Assembly: GCA_003024785.1 (NCBI GenBank)
Contig: PUQB01000258.1
Coordinates: 1-64,000, forward strand
DNA length: 64,000 nt
Direction of reading: 5' to 3'
Source of the DNA: Selaginella tamariscina
Taxonomy: Eukaryota > Streptophyta > Lycopodiopsida > Selaginellales > Selaginellaceae
Every line of letters begins with the position of its first letter. Position 1 is the first letter of the stretch. A model generated the notes under the pieces. That model made no database searches. It was not told where the DNA came from and was given only the letters and a program-made list of their open reading frames with translations. Below, piece by piece: positions 50,912 through 61,100 of this stretch. The position numbers and the translations under genes were made by a program.

Positions 50912-53569
50912 GCACCTCCTCCCTAAAGACGAGTTCCACAAGTCTTGGGACCTGGTTTAGTAGGATAATGCCGATGGAAGGCAACAACTTTGGAAGAAGC
51001 ATGGAGTAAGTTGGATGCAGGTTCCCAAGTGCAATCAGTAGGCAAATAATCTTTTCAATCCACCAAGTATTGGAGTTGACGACGATGAAGACGAGAATCA
51101 AGGATGGCTGCAACTTCGTACTCAGGTTCAATGTTAATGACCACAGGAGGGGGAGGAGAAGAAGCACGACCGGGAAGAGAAGAAGGATGATACGGCTCCA
51201 ACAAGGAGTGGGAAACACAGGATGAAGTTTCACCGTAGATGGTAACTCAAGTCGGAAAGTTACAGGATTGACCTCCGCCACAATCCTGTAAGGGCCCAAT
51301 CGTTGAAAATCTAACTTAGAAGAAGGCCTATTGGTGCGAATATGTCGACGAAGAAGCCACACGAGATCACCAATCTTGTATGTAGGCGCCGGTTGACGGT
51401 GAGCATCAACATGATGTTTGTATCGTTCCTGTGCTTGCTGAAGATGAACCCGGAGATGATCATGTACCTGACGAAAATGCTGGAGATGATCCTGTACTGC
51501 AGGAGCGGAAGAAGGAGAAGCGGGAGGAGCAAAGTCAAAACGTGGATGGTGGCTTGTAAGAGCAAAGAAAGGTGTCTGTCCTGTAGATGCGTGAACGGAG
51601 TTGTTGTAGGCAAACTCCGCCATTGGAAGAAGGTCCAACCAGTTGTCCTACTGGTAACTGATGAAGCAATGAAGATACTGTTCCAAGGTTTGAATTATGC
51701 GTTCGGACTGCCCATCAGTTTATGGATGATATCTTGAAGAAAGATCCGCTTTAACCTGTAGACTCCGAAGAAGCTCTCGCCAAAACTTGAACATGAATTG
51801 TGGACCTCGATCGGAAACAATGCTCTTAGGAAGACCATGATGTTGGAACACTTCACGGATCACCAACTCAGCAGTTGTCTGACTTGTAGCTGTCTTGTTG
51901 CAGGGTAGGAAATGAGCCTGCTTAGTGAAACAGTCAACCACCACAAGAACTGCATCGAATCCACGAGAAGGAGGAAGATCTATGAGGAAATCTATAGAAA
52001 TGGATCTCCAAGGAGCAGAAGGAACAGGAAGAGGACGAATAAGACCAGAGGGTGCATGATGAGGCATCTTTGACCTGTTACAAGTGTCACAGCTCCGTAC
52101 AAACCTTTCCACAAAACCTCGCAACCCAGGCCACCAATAGTTGCGAGTTACCAACTCCACTGTCTTGGCCACGCCAAAATGTCCTGTAGCCGGGGTATCA
52201 TGACAATCCTGTACCACACGAGTCCTGGAAATACCAACAGGAACGTACAGGAGACCTTCCTGGTACAGGAGTCCATCTTGTATGGCGAATAACTTGTAGT
52301 TTTGAACGGGAACTGGAGGAAGAGGAACTTGCAATGTTAGGATGAATGTGTGAGAACACATTCTTTGCCAAGTCGTATGTAGCCAACTACGAATGGATGT
52401 CCTGTAGGAGTGTTGAATTTCTGGAGCTTGATGAACTGTAGTGCCGCAAGCCAAATGATCAGGACCCAACAACATTGTCTTTGACAGTCATATGCAGGAT
52501 CGCCCAGGATCGCCTAGGATCGGTGAAGGTAAGAGCGCCTAGACAATGCGTTTGCCTTGCCATTCCGAAAATCGGGCCTGTAGACGATGACGAAATCAAA
52601 ACGTGATAGGAACTCCGCCCACCTAGCCTATTACCGACTGAGAACTCGAACCGTTTGAAAATACTCCAGGTTCTTGTGATCCGTAAGAATTTGTACAGGA
52701 TGCGCAGCACCTTCCAGGAAATGCCGCCACTCCTGAATGAATCCACAATGGCCTTAAGTTCCTTGTCATGAATTTCGTAATTGATCTCCGTCGAAAGGAA
52801 CTTACGAGAGTGAAAAGCTACAGGATGAAGCAACTTGTCTTCTCCAACTTATGATAACGGATCCTACTTCAAAATTCGAGGCATCTACTTCAATGAAGAA
52901 AGGACAAGAAGGGTCAGGATGTGCTAAAATCGGAGTTGTCGTGAAGGCGTCCTTGAGTGTTGTGAATGCATGTTCCTTGTCGGACCAAGAGAAAACCCCT
53001 GTGCGCTTGGTGAGTTCCGTGAGTGGAAGTACATGCTTGGAGAAGTCCTGTATGAATCCTGTAGAAGTTTGCAAAGTCAAGGAAACATTGTACATCTCGT
53101 ACAGACTTGGGCCTCTCCCACTCCACGATGGTCTTCACCTTGTGCATGTCCATGGAAACGCCAGCAAGAGAGACGATGTAGCCCAAGAACTCCACAAAAT
53201 CCCTGTCGAAAAAACACTTCTCCAACTTCGCATACAGGCCATGCTCGCGAAGCCACTGTAGAACTAATCGTACGTGCTTGTCATGTGCCGCCTGGTCCTT
53301 GGAGAAAATCAAAATGTCGTCGAGGTAGATCACCACAAACTGGTCCAAGAAGTCACGAAAGATGTCGTTCACCATGTGTTGGAACACGGCTGGGGCATTG
53401 GTAAGGCCGAAGGGCATCACCTTGTACTCGAAGTGTCCATACCTTATACGAAAGGCAGTCTTTCACTCATCGCCTGGACGAATCCGTACAAGGTTGGACA
53501 GTTGTAGGACCTGTGAACAGGAAGAACTGCAGCCTTGTGCTTGTCAAAAACGTCTTAAAGGCGTGATAC

Positions 53570-53750
53570 TCGGATGGTAGGGAAGAAGGAGGAGAAGGAG
53601 AAGGAGTAGGGGAGGAGTAGGAGAAGGAGAAGGAGTAGGAGAAGGAGAAGGAGTAGGAGAAGGAGAAGGAGTAGGAGGGAGAGAGTAGGAGTAGGAGAAG
53701 GAGAAGGAGTAGGAGTAGGAGAAGGAGAAGGAGTAGGAGATTGAAAAACA
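53570..53750. repeat. Polypurine low-complexity tract, GGAGAAGGAGTA repeats
   Basis: About 180 bp of GGAGAAGGAGTAGGAGAA-like repeats within the chromovirus. On the minus strand it would read as Leu-rich or Ser-Pro-rich peptide depending on frame. Homopurine on one strand, so it could adopt triplex structure. Confidence 0.85.
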
Positions 53751-55791
53751 GGAGAGTCAGATACAAGAAAGGTACAAGAGGACGTAGGAGTTATTTGAAA
53801 GGCAAAAAGGTGGAAAGGAGCAGGATCAGTGGCGAGTTCATGCATGGTAGTGGTAAGAACTCGGAGAGGAGAAGGAGGGAGCTGTGACTGAAAAAGAGGA
53901 AGGATCTTGGGGGTGGAACAGAAGCAGAGTAACAGAAAGAGGCAGGATTGGAAAAAACCTGTGTGGATGTTGACGAGTGTACAGGATTGGAGAATCCACA
54001 GGAGTCCGTGGTTGCACAGGAGTGGGGAAAGCCTGCGAATGTGCTGACAAACCAACAGGAGGTGGATCCTGTTGAGGAACCTTCGACTGATACAGGATTG
54101 GAAGAACCCTGTACAGGAAAATGCAAACTTACAGAAGTGGAGAGAGCCTGCGGATGTGCTGAGGAACTGACATGGGTGAATCCTGTCGAAGGAGTCTTCA
54201 ACACTGGTACAGGAACAGGCACGGTCAATCCTGTAGCTTGTACTGCCTCAGATACTAAGGATGTATCCTGTACACAGGAAGGTACAGGATTGATCTTAGT
54301 TGTCAGAGAGGAAAATGTGAGCGTCCTAGACCTCCAGTCGATCTGCGGATTTGCAACAACGAATCATGGTATGCCCAAAATGATGGGAGTCGACTGAGTC
54401 TTGATCAAGTTGAAGGAAATTGAACAGTTGAATGTGCCATGACTGCAGGAGAGAGGTTCAGTAGCATGGGTAACTGCGCCAGAAGCAATGAGACGCCCAT
54501 CGGCCACCTCTACAGGAACTGCACGCTTCAACTTCACCACCGAAATGCCATATTGAGTTGCAAAAGTGTCATTCATGAATATGCATTTGCACCAGTGTCT
54601 AACAGGGCAAACTCCTTAAGCTCTCGATTATTAAAATGAATGTGTACAGGAAACTTGAGTGATGGAATGGTATGAGCAGCACCAATGGAGCCTGCACCTA
54701 TGTTTAACTTCGTGGCTCCTAGCCGAAGTGGACATTGAAGTTTTTCGACTGAACTCCAGCTTCAACTTCATGCGTCTTGAACTTCCTAACTTTAATAGGA
54801 CATTTTGCCACCTTGTGTCCTGCTTCACCACAATACAAGCATAGGTTCTCATTGCGGCGACGTTGCTTCTCAGCAGCAGAAAGAGAGTCACGCTTGGATT
54901 TGTTAACCTCCATAGGAACTACTCCAGAAGGTGGTGCAGGAACATGTACCACAGCTGCAGGATTGGTTTGCAGGAACTGCTGACGGGATCTTTCCTGACG
55001 ATGCTCGAACAAACAGTTGTTGCAACAAACATCTTGTTGCATGATCTCCGCTAATGTTTGGGCATCCGATAACATAAGAAGAAGGTCCTTCACGTCATCT
55101 CTCAACCCAAAACGAAAGTGTTCAATCAATGCAGTCTCGTCCCATGAAATGTTCGTGCAAAGTTGCTGAAATTCTGATGCATAAACGGAAGCTGGTCGGG
55201 ATCCTTGAGTGAGCTTTCGTAACTTTGTGCATGTGGAACAGTACTTGTCAGGATCCCCAAAGCAGGCTTCAAAGGCAGCCAAGAAACCTTTAAAGTCTTC
55301 CATCAATGGGTCGTCACGCTCCAGCAAGGGGGCAACCCAAGCCCGTGGAGATCCACTTAGTAAGGATGCCAAAAAACCAACCTTTTGTGCATCAGTCGAG
55401 TAACAGCGTGGTTGCATGCGGATCAAGAGTCGGATCTGATTCAGAAAACCTTGAAAATCGGCACGATTGCCACTAACTTTTCTGGCATGCTGATCTTTGG
55501 CTTTGAAGAAAAATTCGATGAAGAGGAACCACCGATGCCTGAGAGAGAGCTTGCGCAGCAGCCTTGGAGGATGCATCAGCAGCTACATGCGCCGCGTTGG
55601 TGGAACCTTGCAGGTTGGTGACCACTTGACGCAAAGTGGTCAGCTCATGAAGCAACATTTGGTGCTCGTGTTGAAAGTGCTCAAAATTAGCCATGATCTA
55701 TGAAAGAAAAAGGAGGAAAACGAAGAAAAAGAATCAAGGAAAAAAAAAGTAGCTGAAAAACGGAGAGCTATGAAAATAGTTACTATCAAAC

Positions 55792-56368
55792 TGTCAAGCC
55801 ACGATCCAGGAACCAGGAAAAGAGTAGAATTCAAGAACAAGAAGGCTTGACTTAGGAGCAGGACGGAGAGCAAGCCAGGAACTTAGGAACTCAGGAGCAA
55901 GACCATGCGCATGACAGGATCCAGGAGCAAGATAGGAACAGGATAGGATCCAGGAGCAAGACAGGAAGGCGTAGGACAGGATCTAGAAACAAGACAGGAA
56001 CAGGACAGGATCCAGGAGCGAGACAAGGAGAGAACAAGAAGCAAGAAGAACAAGACAAGACAAGATTGATCGTAGTAAGACTGGTGTTGATAGTAACTGA
56101 TTGTACAACAATTAAGTCGGAGCTTTTATGCTCACAACTCCAAGAGCTAATCTATGCATGACTATTAAAAGTGGTTGCATGCATGTAAAGTGGCTGCATG
56201 CATGCAGAGGCTAAGATGAGTCCACATGTCCCTTATCCTCTAGGCATATCCTGTGGTATATCCTGTAGGAATATCCTGCACCGTATCCTGTATCCGGAAT
56301 CCCTGTAGAAATATCCTGTAACCCGTATCTTGTATCCGGAATCCTGTATCTTGTATCGGGTTGTGATA
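55792..56368 (-). repeat. Chromovirus 5' LTR (577 bp)
   Basis: Partner of 50,341-50,911 with scattered substitutions and small indels. Followed by TAAGC at 56,369-56,373. Confidence 0.9.
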
Positions 56369-57060
56369 TAAGCAAGGCATATTCGTGTCCTTATCCAACT
56401 GTGGGCATGAGATCTTGGCTGATAGGCTTTCTTTACCAAGTTCCTGAGGGTTCATATAAGAACCAAGTTCGTGACACTTGGTATAACTTTGAATTTAAAG
56501 GGTTATGGGGTTGTTTCATGAGAGATTGAATTTAACAAGCAAGCATGCTTGTGCTCACATGAAGGTCCTAAGCCTTGAGCATTTGCTCAAGGGAGGATAG
56601 GTCTCCTAACTAGATGTATTATTGGCACACTCAGCTAAGGAGGGGTTTTTTCCTTAGAGTCCAAGCTTGTTACCAAGAGCTCATTCATGAGGCACTCGCA
56701 AGGTATTGTACTTAGGGTTATACAAACCTAGCCTTGGGGAGTTTACTTAGCAAAACACCATGTTCGCCTACAACACACACTGTGTCACTAAGTACAAGCC
56801 CTAGGACTAAGATATGACTTGACCACTCAAACCCTTAGGCGTGAGTTAAGGTACCCTTTGTCGCCTTAAAGGGGTTATACACCCAGACGAGGGTGATTTT
56901 TCAAGGGAAAAGTGACAATTCCTTAACTCTGTCATAGGGGTATGTTAGTTGATAGTGGTTTGAACCACCGTTAAACCGCTAGCCGGCGTGAACAACGATA
57001 GAATAGAGCGGTTGAGTAGGGAAGGTACAATAGATACTGACCAACGACGATAGCTGTCAA
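56369..57060. other. Non-coding stretch between chromovirus and E2-related LTRs
   Basis: Starts with the right target-site duplication TAAGC. No gene is seen. The GC content is higher than in the intergenic DNA of the first 7 kb, so it is probably a further part of an old LTR element, but I find no partner in the window. Confidence 0.45.
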
Positions 57061-57477
57061 GTGGTGCTTAACAAAGGCCTAGATCCGATTGTTCGGATTA
57101 ACTACCAAGGTACTCGGGACAACACGTGTGAGGGAGGCACATAAATACTATAGGCAAGACTCTGTCATAGGGCGGCAGACCAATAGGAGAGTGCCACCTG
57201 GCCCTAGGTCTAGCACTGGCCGACTCACTATATAAGCAAGAAGGTTGGTAGTGGGTCTTGGTCCTTCTAGCCGTCTTCTTCTTTCTATCTTGCTTTACCT
57301 TCTCTTGGGCCACATTGTATCTAGATAGGTAATATGTATATCTCTAGATTCCTTCTATCCACCACCTCTTCCGATTACTCTCATCTTGCTTCGCTCCTAG
57401 TCCAACGCTATAAACAACAAGGGGGCAACAACACTACGCATAGGAGAACTACTCACATGTACACAGGCCCTTGTGGT
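57061..57477 (+). repeat. Partial older LTR related to E1/E2
   Basis: Shares with the E1 LTR the order GATCCGATTGT(T/C)CGGA, GGCGGCAGACCA, GTGCCACCTG, CACTATATAAGC, GGTAGTGGGTC and CTCACATGTACAC, at clearly lower identity. The E2 LTR begins inside it at 57,478, so E2 is the younger insertion. Its right part must lie beyond the window if it survives. Confidence 0.7.
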
Positions 57478-58160
57478 TGGTTGACGGTGGCCTGTCATCA
57501 CGGCCAGCTGGCAGGTTGCCCACCGGCACGGACGAGCAGCGGGATGAAGCGTTGGATAAGGGGAGGTACTTCAAGTACGGACTGATGGTGATCAGTGTCA
57601 GGCGATGGCGTAAGCGGGCAAAGATTCGATCTCCGGACCAACTACCCAGGGTACGAAGGACAACACGCGTGGAGAGGCGCATAAATGTGACAGGTAGGAC
57701 TCTGTCACCAGGCGGCAGACCAGTGGGAAAGCGCCACCTGTAGCTAGGGACTAGTGGTAATACCACTATATAAGTCGGAGGCTAGTAGTGGGTCGGGGTC
57801 TTTTTGGGAGTCAAGTCTGCGTCTTATAGATTGCTCCACTGTCGGGGATAGTTGTACTCAGACAGGCAATATATATCTATTTCCTTCTATTCTCCTCACC
57901 AGCGGGCGTTTCCCCCGCTTGTCGACTCTTGGGCCTCGCAATCCTCTCTGCCCAGTCATCTCAGTAGGACTCCCTCTCACCTGTACACGAACCCTCACGG
58001 CGTCCGGGTAGAGGCCAACCAATACCTTCAACAACTCCTAAGGTGAGGTCCGGCTTGCTGGCCGAACCCCCCTGGGATTGGACGCTCTCAATAGCGTCCT
58101 GGCGACCACTGCAGCTTCCTGAGAAGCACCACATTTGGCATGCAGAGTCCCCGACAACCA
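57478..58160 (+). repeat. E2 5' LTR (683 bp)
   Basis: TGGTTGACGG to CAACCA, TATATAA box at 57,767-57,773. Full-length match to the two E1 LTRs. Confidence 0.88.
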
Positions 58161-58164
58161 TTTG

Positions 58165-58181
58165 TGGCGACCACGGAGGGA
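58165..58181 (+). promoter_or_regulatory. E2 primer-binding site, tRNA-Arg-like
   Basis: TGGCGACCACGGAGGGA four bases after the LTR end, identical to the E1 and Tat sites. Confidence 0.72.
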
Positions 58182-61100
58182 TAGATAGTAACATAAATGG
58201 AGTTCACTGTAGCAAGTAGAGTGACGGCCCGACGAAGAGCCGGGATTAACTCATTCAAGCAAATAAAGATTGACGAACAACAGCTAACCAGGAGAATGTG
58301 ACGGGCCGGCCGAGGGAGATTGATGGACGGTGGCGAGGCACCTCGGTTGCCACAATCGGCCCTTGCCTCATCTACTCAAGGGAATGACGGTAACGCTGCA
58401 TGGCCGAATCTCCAAGCAGCGGTAAACTCGGCACACCAATGGTAGAGGCTGTCGCACGTCGCTGATGACGAAGAAGGATATGAAGGAACTGTAGCACGTC
58501 CAGACGACAATCCAAACATGGCAGCATGCGGGTATGATCAGCACCCGGACGGGCGACTTCGCCCGATAGTAACCTACGACGCAGAATGGGACGGATGGCA
58601 AGATGACGAAAGCCCTCCGCCTCTCGACGTAGGTGAAAGTGACGGCCACAAAGAGCCCCCATACCAACAAGTAGAACCAATGTTTGACAAGTACCCCTGA
58701 AGAAGGAAACCTCGCCTGGGACAACCCTAGGAGAGGGCAGGCCTGTGACGGAGGCAAGAATCTTGAGGGGGTGAGAGCAACACGGATAGCGAAGGAGGAC
58801 GTGAACCAAAAGCCCAGTGTGACCAGCGCCACGATGGAGGTAAGATAGGAAACCCAGGGCCATCGTCACCCATCGGGTGACGCGGGGGGCCCGTGTTTGC
58901 CGGAAAGAGGGGAGGAAGAGCCTCATTCAGGAAGCCCCCGTAGGGAGGGGCATCAATTGCCAACAAGGCAACCTCTGCACCAGGAGTTCAGTCATCAGAT
59001 GATGCAGCAGGTCAGGGTGGTTACCAGGATGAGAACCCAAGGCTTTAGAAGGCTGGGTACACATGGGACGACTGCCTGCGCAGAGGCGACTAGACGTCAA
59101 TGAGCTGATGGATTGGGAGGAGGCACCAGAAAGAGGGGCCGCACAGTGGCTACCTTGGAGAAGGGACAAGAGGAATTCGTCCAAGGGCAGGAGAGATTCG
59201 AGCGACTAGTATCACCGACCCCACGAGGGAAATCCGCTAGGGCACACGGCAGAGCCACAACCATCACCAGACGGGGGGATACTGTCTCAGGGCGAGGAGG
59301 AATCGCCCCATCAATCACGACCGTCTAGACGTCGTAGGGAGATTCTGCGCACGGTCATACAAACTACTCGCTGGAGGAGGGAAAAACCGTCCAGCCAAGA
59401 TAAGCCGCGCCACCAGCCGTCAGGTTGGTCCCGCGGTGGGGGCCCCGAGGGACAGCCGGAGAAGGCTGTCCTCGTCACCTACCCTCAAAGGGAGGGTAGG
59501 GCCGCGAGGAAGGAGGAGGGTGCCCGCAAATACCAAGACGTGGACTACACCACGTCCGAAGCAGAGGGTCCAGATCGGAACAACTCTTAGGCACAACGGG
59601 ACGCCATGGGAACCGACCTGGTCACCTTATTAGCCCAAGCGCTCAATCGGATGCAGGAGAGCACTGTAACAGTGCCCTTACCTGCGTTCCGGGAGCAAAG
59701 GGGGAAGACGCAAACCAACACGTACACAAGTTCGAACAGGTGTGCGAACTTTGGAGTATGAGTGACAACCACAAGAAGTTGAGTGCCTTTGCATGCACTC
59801 TAGACAAGAAGGCACATGCCTGGTGGATGCGATTCCACGAGGCGAACGAAGGAGCCCGCTGGGAGACCGCACGAAGGGCGTTTTTGGATACCTTCCGGGA
59901 AGAAAAGAGTGAAGAGGAGGTGATCCACAAGCTAACGAGCTTGAAACAAAAAGCAGGAGAGTCGGTCGACGAGTACATGGTCCACATGCTGGGGTATATC
60001 GCCCGGCTAAGAGACGCCCCAGTTGACCTGACCAAGAAAATGTGGTACCGAAAGGGACTGCAGCCGGAGATCGCAAGTGGATCGGCTTGGACGATGACTG
60101 GACGTTCGACAAGTTACTCCGGTACGCCAAGAAGGCCAAAAAGTGGGAAGCTGAAAGACGCCAAGAAAGGAAGGCACAGGATAAATCAGACGCAGAGGAG
60201 GCGAATGATACCGCATCGGATGAGGAAAACCTCTCGGATGCTCCAAGGTCGACCAAGAAAAAGAACTGGTTGGGTACCAAGGGACACAGGCAGCTGCAGC
60301 GGGGGGAAACCCTACGAGGGCCACGCGGAAGGAAGGCTTATCCACGACACTAGCTCAAATGGGATACACCGCACGGGGGATAAGTACTGTCAGGTGTGTA
60401 ACATCTGCGGATCTCACAACACGGACAATTGCTACCGGCTGGCCGAACTCCTGAGCAAAAGGCCACCACAGGTAGCCACACTGGCAGTAGAACGAGGAAC
60501 TGAAGAGGGTTCTGGAATTGGGTTGGTGGGATCTGCCCGTTACTCGTCCTGGCAACGCCGGTTGCTTGCGCTTTTAGCATTGGTTTGATCAATGATACCC
60601 ATGAACATCAGTAGAGCGGGTGTGGGCCTCCGCAAAGTGCGCACAACACCTCCTTGCGTTCCGGTCGTCTCTCTCTGTCGCCATACCTGGGTCGGTACGG
60701 TGGCCATTCTTGGGAGTGGGACCTACGATTCCGGTCTCTTGAACAAGACCTCCTACGGGGTTGGTTGTCTCCCTCCATCCTGCGGCCGTAACTCCTTCGG
60801 CCATCTAACTCCACACCGCAAGTAAACTAAGTAACGGTGGTACTACTAGAACAGGATGTCGAAACATACATAGTACCACGGGCTCCCTTAGCGGACGGAA
60901 CAAGGGAAACCCAAAGGCGGAGAACTAGGGGAGTGCGAAGGCGCGAAAAGAGAAGACAAGCAATAAACACCCCAGTTTTAAAGCAGTGGGTAAGGAAGCA
61001 AACGCAAGAACTGACAGTCTCGGAACCTATGGAGCCTAGCCGAGGCCAGGAATCGCTAAGAAAACTAAGGAGAAGGCGAAACCGCGCATTCATAAGGGGG

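Larger units (their letters stand above)
50341..56368 (-). mobile_element. Ty3/gypsy chromovirus with both LTRs, broken fossil
   Basis: Minus-strand element bounded by LTRs (55,792-56,368 and 50,341-50,911) and a 5-bp duplication TAAGC. Parts in order: gag (55,694-54,719, with CLYCGEAGHKVAKC), protease (about 54,600-54,360), a long low-complexity stretch (53,570-53,750), reverse transcriptase (53,420-52,800, [14 protein letters not shown] and [11 protein letters not shown]), RNase H (about 53,095-52,460), integrase (52,475-51,200, HFGVAKTVELVTRNYWWPGL, SCDTCNRSK and SDRGPQF) and a C-terminal chromodomain (about 51,140-50,930). GGAGGTGCTGTCACGACC before the 3' LTR is typical of chromoviruses. 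It is broken at several points. LTR divergence by eye is roughly 5-8%, suggesting a few million years at usual plant rates. Confidence 0.88.

Noticed and set aside
53467-54055. Leu-rich and Ser-Pro-rich frames that could suggest a membrane protein
   Set aside because: They come from the homopurine repeat tract within the chromovirus.
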